From Shewanella sp. CG12_big_fil_rev_8_21_14_0_65_47_15 (GTDB lineage: Bacteria > Pseudomonadota > Gammaproteobacteria > Enterobacterales > Shewanellaceae): 53,816 nucleotides of DNA. How positions within the stretch are numbered: position 1 is the stretch's first letter; every line of letters begins with the position of its first letter. Of the stretch, positions 8,102-17,677 are shown one piece after another. The DNA is taken from assembly GCF_002783505.1 (NCBI RefSeq), contig NZ_PFGL01000040.1, positions 1 through 53,816 of the forward strand. The letters are read 5' to 3'. The position numbers were made by a program, and so were the translations under genes. The notes beneath the pieces are model-generated. The model was not told the DNA's origin, made no database searches, and saw only the letters and a list, made by a program, of their open reading frames with translations.

Positions 8102-9661
8102 TTGAGTAAAAAATTATTAAAATCTGGCATGATCGTTAGTGCTATGACATTGATATCCCGTGTTTTAGGTTTAGTCCGAGACGTTGTAGTTGCCAATTTA
8201 ATGGGAGCCGGGACAAGCGCCGATGTTTTTTTCTTCGCCAATAAAATTCCCAATTTTTTGCGCCGATTGTTTGCCGAAGGAGCATTTGCGCAAGCTTTCG
8301 TTCCCGTTTTAACTGAATATCAAGAAAAGCACTCTTCGGATGAAACCCGTGAGTTACTGAGCAAGGTGGCGGGGACGCTTGGTTTGCTCGTCACTATAGT
8401 GACTCTAGTTGGTGTGATAGCATCGCCCGTTTTATCTGCGCTTTTTGGTGGCGGCTGGTTCGTTGCTTGGCTGAACAATGAGCCCGACGGCGCTAAATTT
8501 GAACTTGCCACCGTTGTGCTTAAAATTACCTTTCCTTACCTGTGGTTTATTACTTTTACGGCGTTGGCGGGCTCGATTTTAAACACTCGTGGACGTTTTG
8601 CGGTATCTGCGTTTACCCCCGTCTTTCTCAATGTGGCAATCATTGCCGCCGCCATTTTTTATGCTCCGACATCGAGCCAGCCAGAGATAACCTTGGCGTG
8701 GGGGGTGTTTTGTGGTGGTTTAATCCAATTCCTATTCCAAATTCCATTTCTTTTACGGGAAAAGGCCCTTGTTAAGCCTTCTTGGGGCTGGCATCACCCC
8801 GGCGTGGTAAAGATTAGAACCTTGATGATACCGGCATTATTTGGGGTCTCGGTTTCACAAATAAACCTGTTATTTGATACTTTTATTGCCAGTTTTTTGA
8901 TGACAGGCTCCATTAGTTGGCTGTACTACTCTGATCGTTTGTTGGAGTTCCCCTTAGGCTTGTTCGGCATCGCCATTGGAACCGTAATTTTACCCGCATT
9001 ATCACGGAACCATGTCAATGACGAAGGGGCAGGTTTTGGGTTGACTATGGATTGGGGAATAAAAGCCATTCTCTTGCTTGGATTGCCTGCGATGATGGGG
9101 TTAATTGTATTAGCTAAACCTATGTTAATGGTCCTGTTTATGCGCGGTGCTTTTTCAATTAATGATGTTGAAATGGCATCCTATAGTTTGATGGCTTATG
9201 GCAGTGGTTTGCTCAGCTTTATGCTGATCAAGGTTCTGGCTCCTGGGTATTACTCTCGCCAAGATACTAAGACACCCGTTCGTTATGGCATTATTGCCAT
9301 GATCACTAACATGGGATTCAACTTGTTGTTTGCAATACCTTTTGGCTATGTTGGACTGGCGATTGCGACCTCGATGTCGGCTTTACTTAACGCCATATTA
9401 TTGTACCGGGGATTACATTTAGCGGGCGTTTATCGAATTTCACAGCCAACTATAGTGTTTTTTGTTAAAGCCGTGGTCTCGACGGCCCTTATGGTGGTAG
9501 TCTTACACTACTTTTTACCTTCGCAATCACAATGGTTAGAGTGGCATCTGATCGATCGCACCAAAGCATTGATAAGTTTGATTTCTATGGGGGCGATAAC
9601 CTATCTACTTGGGCTACTTTTGCTTGGAATTCGTCCTTGGTCTATTAAACGGGGAGTTTGA
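8102..9661 (+). CDS. murJ: Lipid II flippase MurJ (MviN)
   Basis: An inner-membrane MOP-superfamily protein that flips undecaprenyl-linked peptidoglycan precursor to the periplasm. The 519 residues carry about 14 transmembrane helices. The conserved start SGMIVSAMTLISRVLGLVRD and the block ANKIPNFLRRLFAEGAFAQA (about residues 46-65) are diagnostic. The start codon is TTG at 8102, with a GGGGGA ribosome site just upstream. It is divergent from rpsT, as in many gammaproteobacteria, and is followed by ribF with 65 nt between the murJ stop and the ribF start. Confidence 0.95.
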   Translation: MSKKLLKSGMIVSAMTLISRVLGLVRDVVVANLMGAGTSADVFFFANKIPNFLRRLFAEGAFAQAFVPVLTEYQEKHSSDETRELLSKVAGTLGLLVTIVTLVGVIASPVLSALFGGGWFVAWLNNEPDGAKFELATVVLKITFPYLWFITFTALAGSILNTRGRFAVSAFTPVFLNVAIIAAAIFYAPTSSQPEITLAWGVFCGGLIQFLFQIPFLLREKALVKPSWGWHHPGVVKIRTLMIPALFGVSVSQINLLFDTFIASFLMTGSISWLYYSDRLLEFPLGLFGIAIGTVILPALSRNHVNDEGAGFGLTMDWGIKAILLLGLPAMMGLIVLAKPMLMVLFMRGAFSINDVEMASYSLMAYGSGLLSFMLIKVLAPGYYSRQDTKTPVRYGIIAMITNMGFNLLFAIPFGYVGLAIATSMSALLNAILLYRGLHLAGVYRISQPTIVFFVKAVVSTALMVVVLHYFLPSQSQWLEWHLIDRTKALISLISMGAITYLLGLLLLGIRPWSIKRGV

Positions 9662-9726
9662 TTGCTGATTCTCATCGCGAGCTGTTATATAATCAGCCGA
9701 TTTGCGCTTGGCAGTTGTCTAACGTT

Positions 9727-10662
9727 ATGGAATTAATCCGCGGTATACATAACATTTTGTCATCCCACCACGGGTGTGTTTTGACTATAGGTAATTTTGA
9801 TGGCGTTCATCGCGGTCATGCACAAGTGATTACAAACTTAGTGCAGAAGGCCAAGCAGTTATCGCTTCCATCTACTTTGATGACGTTTGAACCTCAGCCG
9901 CAGGAATTGTTCAGTGGTGAGAATGCTCCCGCCCGTTTGAGCTTATTGCGAGATAAGGTCATTTTGCTCGATGAGTTGGGTGTCGAGCGGTTAGTATGTG
10001 TTAACTTTAATCGCGCTTTTGCCGATCAACCCGCCGAGCATTTTATTGAAGAACTGTTGGTTCGTAAGCTAGGGGTGAAATACCTCGTTATTGGCGATGA
10101 TTTTTGCTTTGGCAAAGGGCGTAAAGGCAATTTTGAAATGCTGATGCAAGCGGGGGCTCGCTATGGTTTTACTGTAGTCAGTACCCAAAGTTTTATGCTT
10201 GGCTCACAAAGAGTGAGTTCCACGGCGGTGCGTGAGCAATTGGCGAAGGGAAACCTTGAACAGGCTCGGCGTCTGTTAGGTCATCCATTCACCCTGAGTG
10301 GGCGGGTTGCCCATGGGCAAAAAATTGGTAGAACCATAGGTTTTCCTACTGCCAATATTGCACTTAAACGTAATGTTGTGCCCGTGCGTGGGGTATTCGC
10401 GGTTAAGTTATATTGGGATGATAGTGACATTTATGAAGGGGTTGCCAATATTGGCTTTCGCCCAACCGTAAACGGCCAAGTGTGTCAGCTCGAAGTCCAT
10501 CTATTTGATTTTGATGATGACATTTACGGCAAACATGTTGAGGTTGAATTAGTGGCAAAGTTGAGGGATGAACAACCCTTCGATTCATTGGATGCGCTAA
10601 AACAACAAATTTTGAATGATGCAAATGAGGCCAGGGCTTTATTTGGTAATGATGCAGGCTGA
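9727..10662 (+). CDS. ribF: Bifunctional riboflavin kinase/FAD synthetase
   Basis: Converts riboflavin to FMN and FMN to FAD in the cytoplasm. The 311 residues have an N-terminal adenylyltransferase domain with [12 protein letters not shown] near residue 20 and [12 protein letters not shown] near 160. The C-terminal flavokinase domain shows [11 protein letters not shown] near 200 and [17 protein letters not shown] near 275. The ATG at 9727 gives the family start ([11 protein letters not shown]); longer frames overlap murJ. A TATAAT-like box at about 9690 may provide a local promoter for ribF-ileS. The order ribF-ileS-lspA-fkpB-ispH is the classic gammaproteobacterial operon. Confidence 0.95.
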   Translation: MELIRGIHNILSSHHGCVLTIGNFDGVHRGHAQVITNLVQKAKQLSLPSTLMTFEPQPQELFSGENAPARLSLLRDKVILLDELGVERLVCVNFNRAFADQPAEHFIEELLVRKLGVKYLVIGDDFCFGKGRKGNFEMLMQAGARYGFTVVSTQSFMLGSQRVSSTAVREQLAKGNLEQARRLLGHPFTLSGRVAHGQKIGRTIGFPTANIALKRNVVPVRGVFAVKLYWDDSDIYEGVANIGFRPTVNGQVCQLEVHLFDFDDDIYGKHVEVELVAKLRDEQPFDSLDALKQQILNDANEARALFGNDAG

Positions 10663-10694
10663 AATTTATCAGTTTAATTAACGGTATAGGATCA

Positions 10695-13517
10695 ATGAGC
10701 GACTATAAATTTACTTTGAATTTGCCGGAAACAGAGTTTCCGATGCGTGGTAATTTGGCAAATCGCGAGCCAGAGATGTTAGAGCGCTGGACAAAAGACG
10801 GTCTGTACCAACAGATCCGCGATAGCCGCATTGGCCGCACTCCCTTCATTTTGCATGATGGTCCACCCTATGCGAATGGCAGCATTCATATTGGTCACTC
10901 AGTAAATAAAATCCTTAAGGACATCATTGTTAAGTCAAAAACCCTATCCGGTTTTGATGCGCCTTATGTCCCTGGTTGGGATTGTCATGGCCTGCCTATT
11001 GAACTCAAAGTTGAACAAAAAGTCGGTAAGCCTGGCCAAAAAATCTCTGCGGCAGAATTTCGCGAAGAATGCCGTAAATACGCGGCTGAGCAAGTGAATG
11101 GTCAGCGTGAAGACTTCGTTCGCCTAGGTGTGCTCGGTGACTGGTACAATCCGTATCTCACTATGGATTTTTCAACCGAAGCCAATATCGTGCGCTCTTT
11201 GTCAAAAGTGATTGAAAACGGTCACTTGCATAAAGGGGTGAAGCCTGTTCACTGGTGTACTGACTGTGGTTCAGCACTTGCCGAAGCCGAAGTTGAATAC
11301 GAAGACAAGACATCACCCGCTATCGATGTGGCTTTTATCGCCGTAGATAGTAAGGCTGTTGCCGCTAAGTTCGGCGTAAGCGATTACTCACATCCAGTCG
11401 CTATGGTGATTTGGACGACTACGCCATGGACTCTGCCTGCAAACCGTGCTTTATCTATCAGCCCAGAGCTTGATTACAGCTTGGTTGAATTTGTTAAAGA
11501 GGGTGTGACGCAAGCATTGATCTTAGCCGATGTGTTAGTTGAAGCTTGTATGACTCGTTATAGCGCCGAGAGCCACAGCGTGTTAGCCAAAGTCAAAGGC
11601 GCAGCACTTGAGCTGGTTCGCTTTAAGCATCCATTCTTAGCCTTTGATGTGCCGGCGATTTTAGGTGATCACGTCACAACCGATGCAGGTACCGGTGTGG
11701 TTCACACCGCCCCTGGCCACGGTCAAGACGACTTTGTTGTCGGTCAAAAATACGGTTTAGAAGTGGCAAACCCCGTTGGCGATAACGGTGTTTATAAGCC
11801 AGATACAGAATTTTTTGCCGGCCAACATGTCTTTAAAGCCAACGATAATGTCGTCGCGCTGCTGAAAGAGAAAGGTGCATTGTTACACCATGTCGCCTAT
11901 CGCCACAGCTATCCACATTGCTGGCGCCATAAGACACCGATTATTTTCCGCGCAACGCCGCAGTGGTTTATTTCTATGGATAACCACGGGTTGCGAGCGC
12001 AAGCATTGAAAGAAATTGAACAGACCCAGTGGATCCCTGATTGGGGCCAAAGTCGTATCGAGAAGATGGTTGAGAATCGTCCGGATTGGTGTATCTCGCG
12101 TCAACGTACTTGGGGTGTGCCAATTACCTTGTTTGTGAATCGTGAAACCGAAGAGCTGCATCCTGATAGCGTGTCATTAATGGCGCGGGTAGCAAATCGT
12201 ATTGAACAGCAAGGCATTCAAGCCTGGTGGGATCTCGATGCTGCCGAGTTGCTCGGTGACGAAGCGGAGCAATACCGTAAAGTGACTGATACTTTGGACG
12301 TTTGGTACGATTCAGGTTCTACCTTTGCCTCTGTTATTGCCGCTCGCCCTGAATTCCACGGGCATGGCGTTGATTTATATCTTGAAGGTAGCGACCAACA
12401 CCGCGGTTGGTTTATGTCATCTTTGATGATTTCAACGGCAATGAATGGCAAAGCGCCATACAAGCAAGTGCTTACTCACGGTTTTACCGTCGATGGCAAA
12501 GGCCGTAAGATGTCAAAATCTATTGGTAACGTGATTGCACCGCAAACGGTAACGAATAAATTAGGCGCCGATATTCTGCGCTTGTGGGTTGCGGCGACGG
12601 ATTATAGTGGTGAAATGACGGTTTCCGATGAAATCTTAAATCGCAGCGCCGATGCCTACCGCCGTATTCGTAACACTGCTCGTTTCCTATTGGCCAACTT
12701 AAACGGTTTTGATCCTGCGAAGGATTTAGTCGCAGTGGAAGATATGGTGGCACTCGATCGCTGGGTAGTTCGCCGTGCGACCGCACTACAGCAGGAAATT
12801 ATTGAGGCTTTTGAGCAATATAACTTCCATAGCGTGACACAGAAATTAATGCAGTTCTGTTCGGTTGAACTGGGTAGTTTCTACTTAGATATCATTAAAG
12901 ATCGTCAGTATACGGCTAAGCAAGAAGGCCATGCGCGCCGTAGCTGCCAATCTGCGTTATTCCATATTGCTGAAGCTATGGTGCGCTGGATTGCGCCAAT
13001 TCTAAGCTTTACCGCCGATGAAGTATGGCAATTATTGCCAGGTGAACGCGATGCCTATGTCTTTACTCAAGAATGGTACCAAGGTCTGCAATCTATCACT
13101 TTAGATACTGATCTGAGTGATGTGTACTGGGAAAATCTGCTGACCGTTCGTAACGAAGTCAACAAGGTCATTGAGCAAGCTCGCCGTGACAAACGTATCG
13201 GTGGTTCGCTAGAGGCTGAAGTGACGCTGTTTGCCGATGCAGCTTTAACCGAGCAATTAACCCATATCGGTGATGAGCTGCGCTTTGTGCTTTTGACCTC
13301 AGCAGCAAAAGTGTTGCCGCTTGCAGATGCAACGACCGATGCGGTTGAAACTGAGCTGGCTTCATTGAAGTTATTAGTGACGGCTAGCGCTGCACAAAAG
13401 TGTGAGCGTTGTTGGCACCATAGGGAAGAAGTTGGCACCATTGAGGCCCACCCAACCCTCTGTACTCGCTGCGTAACAAACATTGAAGGTGACGGCGAAG
13501 TTCGTCAGTTTGCGTAA
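10695..13517 (+). CDS. ileS: Isoleucine--tRNA ligase
   Basis: A class I aminoacyl-tRNA synthetase charging tRNA-Ile, 940 residues, the usual length. The signatures are HIGH at residues 65-68, KMSKS at 605-609 and [12 protein letters not shown] near 460. The CP1 editing domain lies between about 200 and 400 ([28 protein letters not shown]). A C-terminal zinc knuckle is seen at CERCWHH and CTRC near 905-930. It starts 32 nt after ribF and ends 9 nt before lspA, consistent with one transcript. Confidence 0.97.
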   Translation: MSDYKFTLNLPETEFPMRGNLANREPEMLERWTKDGLYQQIRDSRIGRTPFILHDGPPYANGSIHIGHSVNKILKDIIVKSKTLSGFDAPYVPGWDCHGLPIELKVEQKVGKPGQKISAAEFREECRKYAAEQVNGQREDFVRLGVLGDWYNPYLTMDFSTEANIVRSLSKVIENGHLHKGVKPVHWCTDCGSALAEAEVEYEDKTSPAIDVAFIAVDSKAVAAKFGVSDYSHPVAMVIWTTTPWTLPANRALSISPELDYSLVEFVKEGVTQALILADVLVEACMTRYSAESHSVLAKVKGAALELVRFKHPFLAFDVPAILGDHVTTDAGTGVVHTAPGHGQDDFVVGQKYGLEVANPVGDNGVYKPDTEFFAGQHVFKANDNVVALLKEKGALLHHVAYRHSYPHCWRHKTPIIFRATPQWFISMDNHGLRAQALKEIEQTQWIPDWGQSRIEKMVENRPDWCISRQRTWGVPITLFVNRETEELHPDSVSLMARVANRIEQQGIQAWWDLDAAELLGDEAEQYRKVTDTLDVWYDSGSTFASVIAARPEFHGHGVDLYLEGSDQHRGWFMSSLMISTAMNGKAPYKQVLTHGFTVDGKGRKMSKSIGNVIAPQTVTNKLGADILRLWVAATDYSGEMTVSDEILNRSADAYRRIRNTARFLLANLNGFDPAKDLVAVEDMVALDRWVVRRATALQQEIIEAFEQYNFHSVTQKLMQFCSVELGSFYLDIIKDRQYTAKQEGHARRSCQSALFHIAEAMVRWIAPILSFTADEVWQLLPGERDAYVFTQEWYQGLQSITLDTDLSDVYWENLLTVRNEVNKVIEQARRDKRIGGSLEAEVTLFADAALTEQLTHIGDELRFVLLTSAAKVLPLADATTDAVETELASLKLLVTASAAQKCERCWHHREEVGTIEAHPTLCTRCVTNIEGDGEVRQFA

Positions 13518-13526
13518 AGGATCTGT

Positions 13527-14039
13527 ATGCCATTAACTTGGAAGGACAGTGGCTTACGTTGGTATTGGGTAGCTGTATTGGTGTTTTTGGCCGATCAGCT
13601 ATCTAAGCAATGGGTCTTAGCCAATTTTGATTTGTTTGAATCTGTGCAGTTATTGCCCTTTTTTAATTTTACCTATGTCCGCAACTATGGTGCCGCTTTT
13701 AGTTTTTTAAGTGAAGCCGGTGGTTGGCAGCGTTGGCTGTTTACCATTATTGCTGTGGGTTTTAGCACTTTATTAACCCTTTGGTTGCGTAAGCAATCGG
13801 CTTCATTATGGAAACTGAACTTAGCTTATACCTTAGTGATAGGTGGTGCTTTAGGTAATTTGATCGATAGATTGGTGCACGGCTTTGTGGTGGACTTTAT
13901 CGATTTTTATTGGGGAAAAAGCCATTATCCGGCTTTTAACATTGCCGACTCAGCGATTTTTATCGGTGCCGTATTGATCATTTGGGATGCATTCTTAAGC
14001 GGTAAATCCGAGCAAAATACAAGCGAAGGGGTGAAGTAG
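13527..14039 (+). CDS. lspA: Lipoprotein signal peptidase II
   Basis: An inner-membrane aspartyl protease that removes the signal peptide of diacylglyceryl-modified prolipoproteins. The 170 residues have four transmembrane helices. The catalytic aspartates are Asp114 (GGALGNLIDRL) and Asp141 (FNIADSAIF), the same positions as I recall for E. coli LspA. The FVRNYGAAF-type block appears as YVRNYGAAFSF near 50. It lies 9 nt after ileS and its stop overlaps the fkpB GTG start by one base, so translation is probably coupled. Confidence 0.96.
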   Translation: MPLTWKDSGLRWYWVAVLVFLADQLSKQWVLANFDLFESVQLLPFFNFTYVRNYGAAFSFLSEAGGWQRWLFTIIAVGFSTLLTLWLRKQSASLWKLNLAYTLVIGGALGNLIDRLVHGFVVDFIDFYWGKSHYPAFNIADSAIFIGAVLIIWDAFLSGKSEQNTSEGVK

Positions 14040-14461
14040 TGACTGTTACACGTTCATTGTTGTGCCATATGAATATTGTGCTAGAAGATGGCTCAACGGC
14101 CGATAGTACTAAAGCCTCCGGTAAACCAGCGCGTTTGAATGTGGGCGATGGTACTTTGAGCCCTGCATTTGAGGCTCAACTAGTCAAACTGAACGAAGGG
14201 GATAAACACAGTTTTACCCTAGACGCTGTGGATGCCTTTGGCGAATCGAATCCAGATGCAATCCATTATATGGATAGAAGCCGTTTCCCTGCGGACATGA
14301 CGTTAGAAGCGGGTGTGATTGTCAGTTTTGCAGGGCCAGGCGGCAGTGAGATCCCTGGTATTGTCCGTGATGTAGCGGGCGATTCCATCACAGTCGATCT
14401 GAATCATCCTCTGGCTGGACACAAAATCACATTTGAACTGGATGTTGTAAAGGTACTTTAA
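14039..14461 (+). CDS. fkpB: FKBP-type peptidyl-prolyl isomerase (SlpA/FkpB)
   Basis: A small cytoplasmic SlyD-like prolyl isomerase, 140 residues. The FKBP part is split around an insert-in-flap region: [19 protein letters not shown] and [26 protein letters not shown], then [11 protein letters not shown], and a C-terminal [19 protein letters not shown], the signature ending of SlyD/FkpB proteins. The start is GTG at 14039, overlapping the lspA stop, with GAAGGGG about 7 nt upstream. It precedes ispH by 1 nt. Substrates are not known. Confidence 0.92.
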   Translation: MTVTRSLLCHMNIVLEDGSTADSTKASGKPARLNVGDGTLSPAFEAQLVKLNEGDKHSFTLDAVDAFGESNPDAIHYMDRSRFPADMTLEAGVIVSFAGPGGSEIPGIVRDVAGDSITVDLNHPLAGHKITFELDVVKVL

Positions 14462-14462
14462 A

Positions 14463-15419
14463 ATGAAATTCGATCCTACCAGCCCTAGTTTGAATATTAT
14501 GCTTGCCAATCCGCGAGGCTTTTGTGCGGGAGTGGATCGGGCGATTAGTATAGTCGAACGCGCACTTGAACTATTTTCACCCCCGATTTATGTTCGCCAT
14601 GAAGTAGTCCATAACCGTTATGTGGTGCAGAATCTTAAGGATCGGGGTGCTGTTTTTGTCGAAGAATTAGACCAAGTTCCTGATAACAATATCGTGATCT
14701 TTAGTGCCCATGGGGTTTCTCAAGCTGTGAGGGCAGAGGCCAAGGCGCGTGGCTTAAGGGTCTTCGATGCGACTTGTCCCTTAGTCACTAAAGTACATCT
14801 ACAAGTGACCCGTGCTAGCCGTAAAGGGATCGAATGCATTTTAATTGGCCATGAAGGTCACCCTGAAGTTGAAGGGACAATGGGCCAATACGATAACCCA
14901 AATGGCGGTGTTTATCTGATTGAATCCCCTGCAGATGTCGATACTCTAGTCGTTCGCAATCCCGATAATCTTTGCTTTGTAACCCAAACAACCTTATCGG
15001 TAGATGATACGTTAGATATTATTGCGGCACTGCAAAAACGTTTCCCCTCGATCGAAGGGCCACGTAAAGATGATATCTGTTATGCGACACAAAACCGTCA
15101 AGATGCGGTGCGCAATTTGTCTGCCGATGTGGATTTATTGATAGTTGTAGGTTCTAAGAACAGCTCTAACTCTAATCGGCTGCGTGAGTTAGCATTAAAA
15201 ACGGGAACTCAATCATATCTCGTGGATACTGCGGATGATGTTGAATCAAGCTGGTTTAATAATGTGACGCGTGTTGCTGTTACTGCGGGGGCGTCGGCAC
15301 CTGAAGTGCTAGTACAACAAGTGGTACAAGCGATAGCCAAGTTGGCTCCGAGTGTTGTGACCGAAGTTGAAGGTCGTAAAGAAGACACTGTTTTTGCTGT
15401 TCCAGCAGAATTGCGCTAA
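14463..15419 (+). CDS. ispH: 4-hydroxy-3-methylbut-2-enyl diphosphate reductase
   Basis: The last enzyme of the MEP isoprenoid pathway, giving IPP and DMAPP. It carries a 4Fe-4S cluster whose three cysteine ligands are visible: Cys21 ([10 protein letters not shown]), Cys105 ([12 protein letters not shown]) and Cys206 ([11 protein letters not shown]). The 318-residue length is normal. The ATG at 14463 is one base after the fkpB stop; a TTG further in (giving NIMLANPRG) is possible but less likely. It is the last gene of the operon and is followed by a strong terminator. Confidence 0.96.
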   Translation: MKFDPTSPSLNIMLANPRGFCAGVDRAISIVERALELFSPPIYVRHEVVHNRYVVQNLKDRGAVFVEELDQVPDNNIVIFSAHGVSQAVRAEAKARGLRVFDATCPLVTKVHLQVTRASRKGIECILIGHEGHPEVEGTMGQYDNPNGGVYLIESPADVDTLVVRNPDNLCFVTQTTLSVDDTLDIIAALQKRFPSIEGPRKDDICYATQNRQDAVRNLSADVDLLIVVGSKNSSNSNRLRELALKTGTQSYLVDTADDVESSWFNNVTRVAVTAGASAPEVLVQQVVQAIAKLAPSVVTEVEGRKEDTVFAVPAELR

Positions 15420-15431
15420 TCCACTTTAATG

Positions 15432-15474
15432 TAGCTAATAAAAAAGAGGCTTAAGGCCTCTTTTTTATTAGCTA
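15432..15474 (+). terminator. Terminator after ispH
   Basis: A 19-bp perfect stem (15432-15450 with 15456-15474) has a 5-nt loop and an internal T6. The strongest part is AAAAAAGAGGC / GCCTCTTTTTT. It closes the murJ/ribF-ispH transcript. Confidence 0.9.
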
Positions 15475-15633
15475 AAATTTCCCAAATGCATACAAAGCAT
15501 AATGGCACCAAGGCTTATATGCTATTGTTACTGGCTACTTACAATTTAGTCATCTATTATTAACTCCTGATGGTGTTTTCATCGTAAGATTAAGATTTTT
15601 AAAGGGTAAATTGCTGAAAAGCTTGTCAAAAAT

Positions 15634-16203
15634 ATGACTAAATTCGAATGTTTGACACAAAAAAAATTTCAACGAGGCTTCTCATTAATAGAAGTGCTTG
15701 TCGCATTAGTGATCTTAGTTATTGGCTTAATAGGCATTTTTAATCTGCACATAGTCGCAAAGCGAAGTAGCTTCGAGTCATTTCAACAGACACAGGCCTC
15801 ATATTATGCCAACGATATCATCAACCGCATGAAGCTTAATCGAACGCAGCTCGCTAGTTACAATGGTGATTATACAGGCTCCCAAACCGCTATCACTCCA
15901 GTATCACCTGCGTGTGAAGGAGGAACGCTATGCACCCCCACTCAATTGGTTGCTTGGGATTTATATGAGTGGCGCTCAGCCTTTTCTGGTGAAGATGAAA
16001 TTGTAGGTACTCAAAATGTAGGCGGACTCGATACACCCTCTGCATGTATTCAAGTCACTGATAATGATGTTTTAGTGGTTATTGCATGGCGTGGTATACG
16101 CAAAACAGCAATTGATAGTTCGAAAATTGTAGATACTTCACCTAAATGTGGTGCTAATAAGGAAAATCGCCGAATATTTTCCATTAAAACGGTGATTATA
16201 TAA
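15634..16203 (+). CDS. pilV: Type IV pilus minor pilin PilV
   Basis: A minor pilin of the type IVa pilus priming complex. The prepilin peptidase site is RG|FSLIEVLVALVIL (cleavage after Gly15, Glu at mature +5), followed by a hydrophobic helix and a roughly 150-residue globular domain with four cysteines. The length of 189 is typical. It is the first gene of a six-gene cluster whose order pilV-pilW-pilX-pilY1-pilE matches the Pseudomonas and Shewanella arrangement. Only weak ribosome-site sequence precedes the ATG at 15634. The 160 bp upstream should carry the operon promoter, but I see no certain sigma-54 or sigma-70 site. Confidence 0.88.
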   Translation: MTKFECLTQKKFQRGFSLIEVLVALVILVIGLIGIFNLHIVAKRSSFESFQQTQASYYANDIINRMKLNRTQLASYNGDYTGSQTAITPVSPACEGGTLCTPTQLVAWDLYEWRSAFSGEDEIVGTQNVGGLDTPSACIQVTDNDVLVVIAWRGIRKTAIDSSKIVDTSPKCGANKENRRIFSIKTVII

Positions 16204-17208
16204 ATGAAAATAACAATTATGGTTATTGCAAAGAAGAAACCGCAGTCAGGAATGTCACTTGTCGAATTGATGGTTGCTATGGTGATTGGCCTATTTTTAA
16301 CTGCAGGCGTATTCACTATGTTTAATATGTCGTCATCAAATGTCACTACAACCAGTCAATTTAACCAATTACAGGAAAATGGGCGTATCGCATTAGCTAT
16401 TATGGAACGTGATATCAGTCAGTTAGGTTTTATGGGGGATATGACTGGTACACCGTTAACTGGTGTAGCCATTACAATTGATAACCCAATTAGTGGGGTT
16501 GATTGTATTGGTGAGGGATTAAACAATCAAACATTGCCTAATGCTCAACTTGCTAATTTCAGGTTTTTATGGGGGTATGAAAGTGGTGGCAGTAAATCGT
16601 TATCTTGTCTCGCATCTTCAAACGTTCGAGGGAATACAGACGTTATTCAAATAAAAAGGGTAATAGGGCCTAGTGTGCTGGTCGCTAATAGTGACCAGTA
16701 TTTTGTTTTAACCGACGGAACTAACGAAGCTATTTTTTTTAATGATGGCCTTCCATCGAAAGCCATTGCTGGTGCGAGGTTATGGGAATATCAGCAACAT
16801 GTCTATTTTATTGCCAATGATAGTGCTGGGGTTCCTGTTTTGAGACGGAAAACATTAACAGATACCGGTATGGATAATGATGAGCAGTTAGTGGAAGGCA
16901 TAGAAAATCTGCGAATTCTATATGGGGTTGATTCAAATAATGATAGTACCCCCGATAGTTTTGTACCTGCATCTAGTGTCACAACCGTTATGTGGGAGAA
17001 TGGATCAGAACCTCCTCAGAAGTTAGTTGCGTTAAAACTTTATATTTTAGTGCGTTCCGCTCAGCAAGACAGTAGCTATATAAATGACACTAAATATATT
17101 TTAGGGGATAAAGTTATATTGGCTCCGAAAGACCATTTTCGCCGAAAAGTAATGTCAGTAACGGTCATGTTAGAAAACGCTGTATTGGATGGAGGGCAAA
17201 TATTGTGA
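16204..17208 (+). CDS. pilW: Type IV pilus minor pilin PilW
   Basis: The prepilin site is SG|MSLVELMVAMVIGLFL, with Glu at +5. The 334-residue protein has the long C-terminal beta-rich domain usual for PilW, with Cys residues near 100 and 138. PilW joins PilV, PilX and PilY1 in the tip or initiation complex. Its ATG directly follows the pilV stop, and its TGA overlaps the pilX GTG start, so the genes are co-translated. Confidence 0.88.
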   Translation: MKITIMVIAKKKPQSGMSLVELMVAMVIGLFLTAGVFTMFNMSSSNVTTTSQFNQLQENGRIALAIMERDISQLGFMGDMTGTPLTGVAITIDNPISGVDCIGEGLNNQTLPNAQLANFRFLWGYESGGSKSLSCLASSNVRGNTDVIQIKRVIGPSVLVANSDQYFVLTDGTNEAIFFNDGLPSKAIAGARLWEYQQHVYFIANDSAGVPVLRRKTLTDTGMDNDEQLVEGIENLRILYGVDSNNDSTPDSFVPASSVTTVMWENGSEPPQKLVALKLYILVRSAQQDSSYINDTKYILGDKVILAPKDHFRRKVMSVTVMLENAVLDGGQIL

Positions 17209-17666
17209 GGCGATATCAGCAGGGCATAGTATTATTTTTCTCACTAATAGTATTGATCATTATGACTGTCATTGGAGTTGCTCTCGCAGTAAATTCTAAT
17301 CAATCATTACGAATGGCTGGTGCTGGCGCAGAAAGAATCGAAGCTAAGGCACTTGCAGATGGTGGATTAGCTGAAGCATTAGCAGCTAAGTCAAAGGCAT
17401 ACTTAGCAACCATGTCTAAAATTGATACAAATAATAGTTATTTAGGAGGGGCTCAAGTATTAACCCCGTTGCCCTTGGTTGATGATGGTTCTGGTAATTT
17501 AATTGTTAAACAAGGGACTTTTACCTGTCTACCGAATCCTGCTGCAAACCAAAGTAATAAATTTGGATGTCGAAGAGTAGAGATTTCAAGCCAAGTTAAT
17601 TTTGGTAGAGAAAAACTTGGCCAAATAATCGTTGTCACTGGTATAGAGCAAGAACGGTTTAAATAA
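17205..17666 (+). CDS. pilX: Type IV pilus minor pilin PilX
   Basis: The protein starts MRRYQQGIVLFFSLIVLIIM, a prepilin-like N-terminus (cleavage after Gly7) lacking Glu at +5, as is usual for PilX/GspK-like minor pilins. It continues SLRMAGAGAERIEAKALADGGLAEAL, the conserved PilX block. Length is 153 residues. The start is a GTG overlapping the pilW stop (GTGA). It lies 11 nt before pilY1. Confidence 0.85.
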   Translation: MRRYQQGIVLFFSLIVLIIMTVIGVALAVNSNQSLRMAGAGAERIEAKALADGGLAEALAAKSKAYLATMSKIDTNNSYLGGAQVLTPLPLVDDGSGNLIVKQGTFTCLPNPAANQSNKFGCRRVEISSQVNFGREKLGQIIVVTGIEQERFK

Positions 17667-17677
17667 AAGGAGTGGCC